The notes: generated by a model not told the origin, from the sequence alone. Positions 1 through 5,382 are shown, counted from the first letter of the stretch. The stretch: 10,688 nt of DNA from an uncultured Collinsella sp. (GCA_900547655.1 URHQ01000074.1:1-10688); one strand, 5' to 3'. Translations and numbers: made by a program.

Positions 1-42
1 GTAACCGTTGACGTTTGGTACTACGAAATTCCGAGTGTCTAG
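1..42 (+). CDS. 3' end of an upstream gene, probably a phage tail fibre or receptor-binding protein (partial)
   Basis: Only the last 13 codons are visible, ending VWYYEIPSV and a TAG stop at 40-42. Frames 2 and 3 both have stops within the first 11 bases, so frame 1 is the only frame that can be entering from the left. The residues are beta-strand-like and would suit the end of a fibre domain. The same frame continues beyond the TAG as the fibre-like cassette at 43-318, so this may be the constant part of a fibre gene whose 3' end is exchangeable. Thirteen residues cannot identify the protein; the assignment comes from context. The stop codon lies inside the left inverted repeat. Confidence 0.5.
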   Translation, partial: VTVDVWYYEIPSV

Positions 43-55
43 CATTCTGTATCCC
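39..55 (+). repeat. Left copy of 17-bp inverted repeat, candidate recombination site
   Basis: The sequence CTAGCATTCTGTATCCC reappears on the opposite strand at 605-621 as CTAGGATTCTGTATCCC, with one mismatch. The outer edge is CTAG, whose TAG is the stop codon of the upstream frame. The inner edge leads directly into cassette A. Similarity falls away outside the 17 bases on both sides, as expected of a site rather than a long duplication. Confidence 0.75.
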
Positions 56-318
56 AGGCCGTCGTCACAGCTCCAGCCAACGGCGTCACTTGTGTTGGCA
101 TCGGGCGCATCGTTGTCGTCCAGCTGAAAAACATCTCTCTTACGGGACATACCGGTCGCACCGTTTGTCAGCTACCTTTTAAACCGGTGACGGAGGCGTT
201 TGGATGTCTTAACGTGGGCTCCGCCTCGGGCTACGTCAAGATCGACACAAATGGAACCGTCTTCTGTTTCTCCATGACGTCTGGAGACTTCTCCGGTCAG
301 GCCGTGGTCTGCATCTAA
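43..318 (+). CDS. Start-less tail-fibre C-terminal cassette A
   Basis: Frame 1 is open from just after the TAG at 40-42 to TAA at 316-318, giving 91 codons. The product is rich in short beta strands and ends with a glycine-rich pattern (GYVKIDTNGTVFCFSM, then a final hydrophobic strand AVVCI). This pattern is typical of the distal end of phage tail fibres and other structural proteins. There is no ATG, GTG or TTG near its 5' end and no ribosome-binding site, so it is not an independent gene. It is either a 3' module translated by fusion to an upstream fibre gene or a silent copy. Its register relative to the 17-bp repeat is the same as that of cassette B on the other strand. The alternative is a fibre gene broken by a simple nonsense mutation. 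Confidence 0.55.
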   Translation, partial: HSVSQAVVTAPANGVTCVGIGRIVVVQLKNISLTGHTGRTVCQLPFKPVTEAFGCLNVGSASGYVKIDTNGTVFCFSMTSGDFSGQAVVCI

Positions 319-617
319 AACACTATGAATACTGCGCTACATAGTGTGTCATCGGACATGAGGAATAGCTTGCCGCCCGCATAGTAAGCGTGGACACTAA
401 AGTTAAAGACACGAGAGACGTAGAGGCAGTCAGCGCACATTCCGGCGTTGGTACATGTCATGGCAAACATTGACGTGGAGAATAAGGTCGATGCTAGAGG
501 GCGTCCTTGATAGGTGCAGACGAGCGCCGCCATCCTGTTTAGCGGCATGTCATAGCAGTATTCTTGATAGCTCTTCCCTACATTCGTCTTTGCCACAATT
601 CTCGGGGATACAGAATC
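315..617 (-). CDS. Start-less tail-fibre C-terminal cassette B, convergent with cassette A
   Basis: On the minus strand, directly after the TAG at 620-618, the frame begins GAT TCT GTA TCC and stays open for 100 codons to a TAG at 317-315. The product begins DSVS, matching the HSVS that opens cassette A. It ends in a beta-strand pattern (FSVHAYYAGGKLFLM, then SAVFIVF) resembling the end of cassette A. A GTG at 596-594 could be called as a start, but no Shine-Dalgarno sequence precedes it. The two cassettes overlap tail to tail by four bases. The arrangement (two partial 3' reading frames pointing inward between inverted repeats) matches segments of the R64 pilV shufflon. I infer an alternative fibre tip. 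A spurious frame is possible but less likely, given the matched register and similar ending. Confidence 0.5.
   Translation of the reverse strand, partial: DSVSPRIVAKTNVGKSYQEYCYDMPLNRMAALVCTYQGRPLASTLFSTSMFAMTCTNAGMCADCLYVSRVFNFSVHAYYAGGKLFLMSDDTLCSAVFIVF
320..347. other. 8-bp hairpin at the convergence point of the two cassettes
   Basis: ACACTATG at 320-327 pairs with CATAGTGT at 340-347 around a 12-base loop. On the minus strand the stem is followed by TTTTAG, on the plus strand by no T run. It overlaps the last codons of cassette B. It might be a weak terminator or chance; the stem is short and AT-rich. Confidence 0.3.
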
Positions 618-621
618 CTAG
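605..621 (-). repeat. Right copy of 17-bp inverted repeat, candidate recombination site
   Basis: This is the inverted partner of 39-55 (16 of 17 bases identical). Its CTAG at 618-621 contains the stop codon of the tyrosine recombinase gene, so gene end and site overlap. Reading inward on the minus strand it opens cassette B in the same register in which the left copy opens cassette A. Confidence 0.75.
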
Positions 622-1487
622 CTCCCGAGTATCAGCCGCTCCACCACCCTCTGCGCATCCTTGCAGATGCGTGGTCTCGGCACGATGTAGTGCTCGTAGG
701 CCGTCCCAATGTCGGTATGCCCCAGCATCATGGCCACGGTCTCGATACCCACGCCGGCCTCCACGGCGAGCGTCGCCCACGTGTGGCGGCATTCGGTCAT
801 CGAGGTCCAGGCGGCGCCGGCACGGCGGCAGGCGGACTTAATGTGCCGAGCGATGGCGTCGGGCGACAGCTCGCATAGCCAGCCCGAGCGGCCCTTTCGC
901 AGCGTGCGCAGGCGCTTGACCGCGAAGCGGGGGAGCCAGCAGGATCGCGCGGAGCGTTCGGTCTTCGGCGCCTCGACGACCTCACTGCCGCGAACGACCT
1001 GCCTTGAGCGGCGGATGCGGACCTCGCCGGTGCGCAGGTCGATGTCCGACCACTTGAGGCCGCATGCCTCGCCGCGCCGCAGCCCGAGGGTTACCGAGCA
1101 GATCGCGACCGCCTCGCATTCGTGTCCCCATAGTGCGCGGAGGTAGGTGCGGACCTGGCTTGCCTCCATCGTGCGGGGGCGGTGCGCCGGCTTGCGCGGC
1201 AGCTCGACACCGGCGGCGGTGGGATCGTACATCCTCACACCGAGCCTGCGGATGGCCCAGCGGATTACCTGGCGCAGGGTCTTGTATGCCTTTTCGGCAG
1301 CCCCCGGCAGCTCAAACGAATCAATCCAGCCCTGTACGTCCTCGGGCGTTATCGCCTCGAGTTCCAGCTCGCCCCAGCGAGGTAGGACGTGCAGCGCTAG
1401 CGCGCTCTCGTAACCGGCCAGAGTGCAGGCGCGCAGCCTGCCGCGCTTGTCGTCCATGTACCTCGAGGTGGCCTCTGCAACTTTCAT
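618..1487 (-). CDS. Tyrosine recombinase (phage integrase family), candidate fibre-segment invertase
   Basis: The 289-residue protein has an N-terminal SAM-like core-binding region (about 1-100) followed by the catalytic domain. Catalytic residues visible are R137 (GLRRGE), K175 in the beta-hairpin (APKTERS), R234 (CRHTW), H257 (LGH) and nucleophile Y267 (EHYIV). The usual first His of the HxxR motif is Thr (T231). The start is chosen at the second ATG (1487-1485), with GGAG six bases upstream; ATG at 1490 and TTG at 1499 are in-frame alternatives. Prophage integrases normally sit at a prophage end, but this gene lies between fibre and lysis genes. Its stop codon falls inside the right inverted repeat, which makes it the natural candidate for inverting 39-621, as Rci does next to its shufflon. 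It could instead be, or also be, the integrase of the prophage. The family call is secure; the inversion role is inferred. Confidence 0.9.
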   Translation of the reverse strand: MKVAEATSRYMDDKRGRLRACTLAGYESALALHVLPRWGELELEAITPEDVQGWIDSFELPGAAEKAYKTLRQVIRWAIRRLGVRMYDPTAAGVELPRKPAHRPRTMEASQVRTYLRALWGHECEAVAICSVTLGLRRGEACGLKWSDIDLRTGEVRIRRSRQVVRGSEVVEAPKTERSARSCWLPRFAVKRLRTLRKGRSGWLCELSPDAIARHIKSACRRAGAAWTSMTECRHTWATLAVEAGVGIETVAMMLGHTDIGTAYEHYIVPRPRICKDAQRVVERLILGS

Positions 1488-1505
1488 CATGCTCTCCAAT
1501 CCCGT

Positions 1506-1554
1506 AAATCCCAGACGCGTGGGCTCTCAAGGAGAGGATACGCGCGTGGGATTT
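1506..1554. repeat. Inverted repeat with nested hairpin between recombinase and late operon
   Basis: AAATCCCA at 1506-1513, then GACGCG, pairs with CGCGTGGGATTT at 1543-1554 (12 paired bases with a two-base bulge). Inside it, CTCTC at 1524-1528 pairs with GAGAG at 1532-1536 around an AAG loop. It lies between the divergent recombinase and CBM genes. It could be an operator, an arm-type recombinase site or a transcript hairpin. No clear promoter hexamers were found for either gene in this gap. Confidence 0.5.
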
Positions 1555-1586
1555 CTGCCACGAGAGGTCGAGAGAAAGGAGTCTAA

Positions 1587-1994
1587 ATGGCATTGATCGG
1601 GACCCTTGTCGGGCCCGCGGTGCGCCTGGCGACAGACGGGAGGGGTCTCCCGATTCTCGCGTCTGATGAGCCTGAGACCCCCGAGGGTTTCAAGGCGGAC
1701 ATGGCGTATGAGCAGCGGGGCGGTTCCATCTACCAAGTATGGAGTGTCGTGCCGGACGGGGTACGCGATGACGCGGTGCGGCTTGCCACCATGTCCGCCG
1801 AGACTCTCGGTGACGAGGACGCGCTGAAGGTACCCCAGCTCATCCGACCGTGGTATGTGGGTGAGGCCTCGTATGCCGCCGGCGTGCGCGTGGCATATGG
1901 AAGCAGCCTGTACAAGTGCCTGCAGACGCATGCACCCCGTATCGGATCTGAGCCCGATGCGGCCCCGGAGCTTTGGGAAAGAATCAACCATTAA
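1587..1994 (+). CDS. Phage late protein with one C-terminal CBM5/12-like module
   Basis: This 135-residue protein starts at ATG 1587 with AAAGGAG at 1575-1581. Residues 1-85 form a domain shared with the next gene: TDGxGLPI near 16-23, YEQxxGxIxQVW around 41-52, a VPD motif, then DEDALKVP. Residues 88-133 resemble a CBM5/12 sugar-binding module (W-Y-x-x-G-x-x-Y-x-x-G-x-x-V, L-Y-K, a Pro-rich segment and a final W). Such modules usually bind chitin or other glycans. In phages they occur in tail- or virion-associated proteins near fibre and lysis genes. The first module aromatics are present but GD is replaced by GV, so the fold may be degenerate. The exact role is unknown; a virion-exposed glycan-binding accessory protein is my inference. 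Confidence 0.75.
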   Translation: MALIGTLVGPAVRLATDGRGLPILASDEPETPEGFKADMAYEQRGGSIYQVWSVVPDGVRDDAVRLATMSAETLGDEDALKVPQLIRPWYVGEASYAAGVRVAYGSSLYKCLQTHAPRIGSEPDAAPELWERINH

Positions 1995-2002
1995 GGAGAA
2001 AA

Positions 2003-2572
2003 ATGTTTTACGGACAATTTGTATCTGGATCTGTCTACCTGACCACGGACGGCTCCGGTCTGCCGATTCGCGAGGCGGCGGAACCCAACCCCGGCGCCGG
2101 TTACCACACGGTGCTCTCCTATGAGCAGCATGACGGCGCCATCTGGCAGGTGTGGACTCTCGTCCCCGATGAGGGCACGCCGCAGGACGCGGCCCTCATG
2201 CTCGCCCAGATCCAGGCGGCCGCCCTCTCCGACGATGATGCGTTGAAGGTTCCGGCGCTCTATCCGCTCTACGCATGCGGTCACGTCTATGCGCAAGGAG
2301 ACCGCGTGCTCTGGCAGGGCGCGCTCTACAAGGCTATTTCCGGCCACACGGCGACTGCGGCGGATCCCGCTTCCGACCCCCAGCACTGGGCGAAGGTCGT
2401 GGCGTCAACGGCCGGTGGCGAGAGCGTTCCCGAGTGGGTCAGCGGCAAGTCCTACGCCAAGGGCGACCGCGTCACCAAGTACGGCCAGGTCTACGAGTCG
2501 CTGATGGACGGCAACACAATCGAGCCGGGCACGTTCGGCAGCGAGTCTGCATGGAAGCAGCTGACGGCCTAG
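2003..2572 (+). CDS. Phage late protein with two C-terminal CBM5/12-like modules (paralogue of the preceding gene)
   Basis: The start is ATG 2003, preceded by AAGGAGA at 1993-1999; the earlier in-frame TTG at 1973 lies inside the previous gene. The 189-residue product repeats the N-terminal domain of its neighbour (TTDGSGLPI, YEQHDGAIWQVW, DDDALKVP). It then carries two CBM5/12-like modules at about 87-132 (YAQGDRV, LYK, PQHW) and 144-187 (W-V-S-G-K-S-Y-A-K-G-D-R-V, VYESL, AWKQL). Both have the GD-V core and the closing Trp, so they are better preserved than the single module next door. Tandem duplication followed by module gain or loss explains the pair. It is probably a virion- or tail-associated glycan-binding protein; the target is unknown. 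The stop is only eight bases after an adjacent ORF leader, consistent with one operon. Confidence 0.78.
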   Translation: MFYGQFVSGSVYLTTDGSGLPIREAAEPNPGAGYHTVLSYEQHDGAIWQVWTLVPDEGTPQDAALMLAQIQAAALSDDDALKVPALYPLYACGHVYAQGDRVLWQGALYKAISGHTATAADPASDPQHWAKVVASTAGGESVPEWVSGKSYAKGDRVTKYGQVYESLMDGNTIEPGTFGSESAWKQLTA

Positions 2573-2585
2573 TGGGGGCATGCGA

Positions 2586-2894
2586 ATGGAAGAACTAGCC
2601 AGCGCGGCCGTCCAGTGGGCCGTGCCGGTTGTCCTCGCGGCCCTCGCGGGTGCGCTCATGCGCCTGTACCGGCTCATGGACGCGATGCAGGAGGGCACTC
2701 GGACGATGCTGCGAAGCCGCCTCGTTGACCTCCATGAGCGCTACGTGGTCAGCGGCAAGGGTTGCCCCGACTGGGTCAAGCAGGAGGCCTCGCAGGTCTA
2801 CGGGGCCTACCACGGCATGGGCGGAAATGGCACCGGCACCCACTACTACCAGGAAATCGTCAACGCCCCCATCAGGGGAGAATCGGAGGACTAG
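2586..2894 (+). CDS. Holin-like small phage membrane protein
   Basis: The start is placed at ATG 2586, with GGGGG seven bases upstream; an in-frame ATG at 2580 is too close to that site. The 102-residue protein has one membrane helix (about 8-28) after a short N-terminus, then a basic, probably cytoplasmic tail. The tail carries a CPDWVKQ segment and YGAYHGMGGNGTGTHYY. A similar arrangement (membrane helix, then a tail with YxxYHxLGGNGxxT) is common in small proteins next to holins and endolysins in phages of Firmicutes. I recognise the pattern but not a named family with certainty. Its position just before the r1t-type holin suggests a holin, antiholin or lysis accessory role. The next start codon lies five bases after its stop, so the genes are probably coupled. 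Confidence 0.75.
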   Translation: MEELASAAVQWAVPVVLAALAGALMRLYRLMDAMQEGTRTMLRSRLVDLHERYVVSGKGCPDWVKQEASQVYGAYHGMGGNGTGTHYYQEIVNAPIRGESED

Positions 2895-2898
2895 CATC

Positions 2899-3138
2899 AT
2901 GGAGAAGTACGAGGAATGGGCAATCGCGGCCCTCACCCGCGCCGTCAAGACGGCTGCTCAGACGGCGGTGGCGCTCATCGGTACCGGGAGCGTCGGATTC
3001 ACGGACCTCGACTGGGTGCAGGTCGCGAGCGTGGCGGGCGTCGCCGCCGTCGTGTCGCTGCTAACCAGTGTCGCGACCGACCTGCCAGAGGTTGGCGGCG
3101 CGCAGCCGGGACCGTCTCACGAGGGCGGCGAGGAATAG
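2899..3138 (+). CDS. Phage holin, r1t type
   Basis: The ATG at 2899 follows GGAGG (2885-2889), which overlaps the end of the preceding gene. The 79-residue protein has a charged amphipathic N-terminus (MEKYEEWAIAALTRAVKT), a first hydrophobic segment around 19-35 and a second around 40-57, then an acidic, Gly-rich tail. RAVKTxAQTxxALIGTG, a central DLDWV turn and SVAGVAAVVSLLTS match the r1t holin family. These proteins oligomerise in the cytoplasmic membrane and open it so that the endolysin can reach peptidoglycan. The endolysin gene follows immediately, starting one base after this stop codon. The call is confident from sequence pattern, length and neighbourhood. Confidence 0.88.
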   Translation: MEKYEEWAIAALTRAVKTAAQTAVALIGTGSVGFTDLDWVQVASVAGVAAVVSLLTSVATDLPEVGGAQPGPSHEGGEE

Positions 3139-3139
3139 C

Positions 3140-3958
3140 GTGGCCAAGCTGTTCGTCATCTGCGGGCACGGCGCCGGCGACCCCGGCTGCTGCGCCGGCG
3201 GGTACACCGAGGCCGAGCGCGTGCGTGCGCTCGGCAGGCGCATCAAGGAGCTTGGCGGCGATCAGGTGGTGCTTTGCGACACTTCGCGCAACTGGTATGC
3301 GGACGGCGGGCTGAACAGCCTCAAGGCTGACGGTCCCGTCGTTGAGCTGCATATGGATGCCAGCGGCCTCAAGACACCTCACGGTGCCCATGTGATCATC
3401 AGCTCGAAGTTCAGCCCGGACTCCTACGACAAGACGCTGGCGGACAAGTTGTCAGCATTTATGCCGGGACGGGCGCAGAAGCTCGTCAAGCATTCCGACC
3501 TCGCCAACGTCAACAGGGCTGCCGCGCGCGGCATCAACTACCGCCTCGCCGAGAACGGCTTCATCGACAACGGCGGCGATTTGCAGAAGTTCAATGAATA
3601 CCTCGATGACCTGGCCCGAATCTACCTCGAGAGTTTCGGAATCAAGGTATCGAATTCCGCACCCGTTCAGCAGGCTCCCGCGAAGCAGCCGACCCAGCAG
3701 GCGACTGAGACCGAGAGCTTCGGAGGCCGCTACCGCTGCACCGTCTTCAAGCTCAACGTGCGCTCGGCGCCGTCCCTCTCCGGGTCCGTGGTGGCCTCCT
3801 ACAGCAGGGGGCAGACTGTCGTGCTCGACGACTGGTATAAGTCCGCGGACGGCTTTATCTGGGGACGCTACACCGGCGGCAGCGGGAAGATCCGCTATGT
3901 TGCCGTGGGACGCGCCACTGGCAAGCCCGAGGCCGACGACTACCTCGTCAGGGAGTGA
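3140..3958 (+). CDS. Endolysin: N-acetylmuramoyl-L-alanine amidase with C-terminal SH3-like domain
   Basis: The start is GTG 3140, with AGGA at 3131-3134; upstream codons in frame lie inside the holin gene. The 272-residue product has an Amidase_3-type zinc domain at about 1-165: H10 (CGHGAGDPG), E24 (YTEAER), H71 (VELHMD) and E138 (ENGFIDN) are the expected zinc ligands and catalytic Glu. A Gln/Pro/Ala-rich linker spans about 172-192. A bacterial SH3-like wall-binding domain follows at about 197-258 (LNVRSAPSLSGSVV, then a closing YVAVG). It should cut the bond between muramic acid and L-Ala after holin action ends the infection. There is no signal peptide, so export depends on the holin. 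The length and domain order are normal for such endolysins. Confidence 0.93.
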   Translation: MAKLFVICGHGAGDPGCCAGGYTEAERVRALGRRIKELGGDQVVLCDTSRNWYADGGLNSLKADGPVVELHMDASGLKTPHGAHVIISSKFSPDSYDKTLADKLSAFMPGRAQKLVKHSDLANVNRAAARGINYRLAENGFIDNGGDLQKFNEYLDDLARIYLESFGIKVSNSAPVQQAPAKQPTQQATETESFGGRYRCTVFKLNVRSAPSLSGSVVASYSRGQTVVLDDWYKSADGFIWGRYTGGSGKIRYVAVGRATGKPEADDYLVRE

Positions 3959-3959
3959 C

Positions 3960-4262
3960 ATGAAACCGAGAGAGAAGATGCTCAGCCTCGCCTATGCGAT
4001 CGCGTGCCTCATCGCAATGTCTGCGCTCATCATCATCGTCTGCTCAGCCTTGGCGCCCAAGAATGCCCAGGCGGCATCTGACATGACTGTCATGGACCAG
4101 TCGGAAGGTCCCCTGTACGATCTGCCTGGTGGAGTCAATTCGTACATCGCGACCGAGCGCTCGACGAATCGAGCCTACATCGTGGTCGAGAGCGACCGCG
4201 GCATCGCGATCACGCCGTACCTCGACGAGGACGGCGACCAGGTGGTTATCGCCAGACCATAA
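3960..4262 (+). CDS. Small exported or membrane-anchored phage protein, DUF6440-like C-terminus
   Basis: The ATG at 3960 lies one base after the endolysin stop, so the two are translationally coupled. The 100-residue protein has a basic N-terminus (KPREK), a hydrophobic stretch at about 8-30 and a plausible signal-peptidase site after AQA at 36-38. If uncleaved it would be an anchor. The residue before Cys28 is Val, so there is no lipobox. The mature part ends with a pattern like the small DUF6440 family (a beta strand YIVVES, then GIAITPYLDEDGD). That match is from memory of the family and only moderate. Position at the end of a lysis cassette could suggest a spanin-like, superinfection-exclusion or lysogenic-conversion role, but nothing in the sequence decides this. 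Confidence 0.7.
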   Translation: MKPREKMLSLAYAIACLIAMSALIIIVCSALAPKNAQAASDMTVMDQSEGPLYDLPGGVNSYIATERSTNRAYIVVESDRGIAITPYLDEDGDQVVIARP

Positions 4263-4266
4263 GGAC

Positions 4267-4308
4267 AGGCCCCTCCCCGGTAGTCCCGGGGAGGGGCCTC
4301 TTTGTGTT
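4267..4308 (+). terminator. Rho-independent terminator of the phage late operon
   Basis: A perfect 14-bp GC-rich stem (4267-4280 with 4286-4299) has a five-base loop and is followed by CTTTGTGTT. It lies five bases after the last phage gene and marks the end of late transcription. Confidence 0.93.
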
Positions 4309-4464
4309 AATAAATGAGAATATTCCGGGTGCACGCCCGCGCGGCTTTCATATCCCCAAATTATCCCAAGTGCGCGTGCTAACCCGTTTTTACGCGATTC
4401 TGCCGTTGTTGTCGTACTTAAACCAGCAGGTAAACGGCGTGTTCGTTTTTGTCGTTCCTACAGG
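4309..4464. other. Gene-free stretch, probable prophage/host junction
   Basis: These 156 bases separate the phage late terminator from the 3' end of thiD. No convincing gene, promoter or terminator is visible. The similar strings CGTTTTTACG (about 4386-4395) and CGTTTTTGTCG (about 4444-4454) are too short and imperfect to be called. Because genes change from phage to housekeeping here, an attachment site is expected, but its core can only be found by comparison with the other prophage end, outside the window. Confidence 0.45.
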
Positions 4465-5295
4465 TCAGTATTGCCACATGTGGTTGACGGGGCCGGAGCC
4501 TTTGCCCATGTCAAAGCCGGCGGCCAGGGCGCCCGTTAGGTAGGCCTTGCCGGCGTTGACGGCGTCGGCAAGATCCATGCCCTGAGCCAGCGCGCAGGCG
4601 ATGGCGGACGAGAGCGTGCATCCGGTGCCGTGCGTGTTGTCGGTCTCGATGCGCTTGTGGCGGAACCACGTGGTGAGTGGATCTCCCAGATGGTTGCCCT
4701 CGTCATCGAGTGGCGCGGGTTCGGCCAGTACATCGTTGGCCTCGTTGACAAGATGCCCACCCTTAACGAGGGACGCGCAGCCAAAGCGGCGGGTGAGAAG
4801 CATGGCAGCATTTTGCTGCGTGCGCTCGGAATCGACCTCGTAATCGAGCAGCGCCATGGCCTCGGGAATATTGGGCGTGATAACCGTCGCTAGCGGGAAC
4901 AGGCGGCGGGTGAGCGCCTCGGCGGCATCTTCGGCAATCAGCCGTGCGCCCGAGGTGGCTACCATGACGGGGTCGACTACCACGTTTGTCGCGTTCCAAG
5001 CGCTCAGGCGGTCGGCGATAACATCGATAATCTCGGCAGAGGAAACCATGCCAATCTTGACGGCGTTGGGGCGGATATCGTCAAAAACGGCATCGATCTG
5101 CGCCGCGACAATATCTGGGGAGATGTTCTGCACGGCGGTGACGCCCAGGGTGTTCTGTGCGGTGATGGCGGTGATGGCCGTCTCGGCATACAGGCGGTGC
5201 GCCGTGATGGTCTTGATGTCGGCCTGAATGCCGGCGCCACCGCTGGAATCGGACCCTGCGATGGATAGAACGGCAGGTACCTTACTGCGATCCAT
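4465..5295 (-). CDS. thiD: Hydroxymethylpyrimidine/phosphomethylpyrimidine kinase ThiD
   Basis: The 276-residue protein is a ribokinase-fold kinase that phosphorylates HMP and HMP-P to HMP-PP in the cytoplasm, the pyrimidine precursor for thiamin synthesis. Visible signatures are AGSDSSGGAGIQADIKT near the N-terminus (13-29, pyrimidine binding), VVVDPVMV (106-112), the TPNIPEA segment (140-146), VKGGH (177-181) and the HGTGCTLSSA anion-hole motif (222-231). Length is normal for ThiD and no fusion to ThiE is present. ATG 5295 follows GGGAG with five bases spacing. It lies downstream of thiC on the same strand, 182 bp away, with a hairpin and a possible own -10 box between. It may therefore be transcribed both from its own promoter and by readthrough. 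Confidence 0.95.
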   Translation of the reverse strand: MDRSKVPAVLSIAGSDSSGGAGIQADIKTITAHRLYAETAITAITAQNTLGVTAVQNISPDIVAAQIDAVFDDIRPNAVKIGMVSSAEIIDVIADRLSAWNATNVVVDPVMVATSGARLIAEDAAEALTRRLFPLATVITPNIPEAMALLDYEVDSERTQQNAAMLLTRRFGCASLVKGGHLVNEANDVLAEPAPLDDEGNHLGDPLTTWFRHKRIETDNTHGTGCTLSSAIACALAQGMDLADAVNAGKAYLTGALAAGFDMGKGSGPVNHMWQY

Positions 5296-5341
5296 GTTCG
5301 CTCCCTTGTTCGGTCGGAATCAAATGGGTCTATAAGCCAGC

Positions 5342-5347
5342 ATTATA
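5342..5347 (-). promoter_or_regulatory. Possible -10 box for thiD
   Basis: The minus strand reads a perfect TATAAT 47 bases before the thiD start, directly after the hairpin at 5347-5382. At 17-bp spacing the -35 position reads CATAGA, which is a poor match, so this is tentative. Confidence 0.4.
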
Positions 5348-5382
5348 AAGATGCCCGGGCCGACTCTATGTCGAACCCGGGC
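5347..5382 (-). terminator. Probable thiC terminator hairpin
   Basis: GCCCGGG at 5353-5359 pairs with CCCGGGC at 5376-5382, extended inward by CGAC (5361-5364) with GTCG (5370-5373) around a TCTAT loop. On the minus strand it is followed by ATCTTT, so it fits termination of thiC transcripts about 100 bases past the stop. The short T run makes it leaky at best. Confidence 0.6.

Larger units (their letters stand above)
39..621. mobile_element. Putative invertible DNA segment (single-segment shufflon-like module)
   Basis: About 550 bp are enclosed by inverted 17-bp repeats and hold two convergent fibre-like C-terminal cassettes, with a tyrosine recombinase gene abutting the right repeat. Recombination between the repeats would swap cassette A for cassette B behind the upstream frame at 1-39. 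This is the logic of the R64/ColIb-P9 shufflon (Rci recombinase) and, functionally, of the Mu G segment. The repeats, cassettes and gene order are seen in the sequence. Inversion is inferred, and the in-frame TAG in each repeat is unexplained. Confidence 0.6.

Noticed and set aside
1..318. Diversity-generating retroelement variable region at a fibre 3' end
   Set aside because: No reverse transcriptase, template repeat or adenine-specific mismatches are visible; the inverted repeats and recombinase explain the locus better.
1..621. TAG reassigned to an amino acid throughout the prophage
   Set aside because: The second CBM gene, the holin-like gene and the r1t holin gene all end at TAG at sensible positions, directly before well-placed starts.
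1527..1991. Minus-strand open frame opposite the first CBM gene
   Set aside because: It lacks a ribosome-binding site and recognisable protein pattern, and is a mirror of a well-supported gene.
2891..2900. CTAGCATCAT resembles the start of the 17-bp inverted repeat (CTAGCATTCT)
   Set aside because: Only the first seven bases match and the rest of the repeat is absent, so it is chance at a gene junction.
4304..4543. Plus-strand frame of 79 codons starting at ATG 4304 across the prophage junction
   Set aside because: No ribosome-binding site, starts within the tail of the late terminator and runs antisense into thiD.
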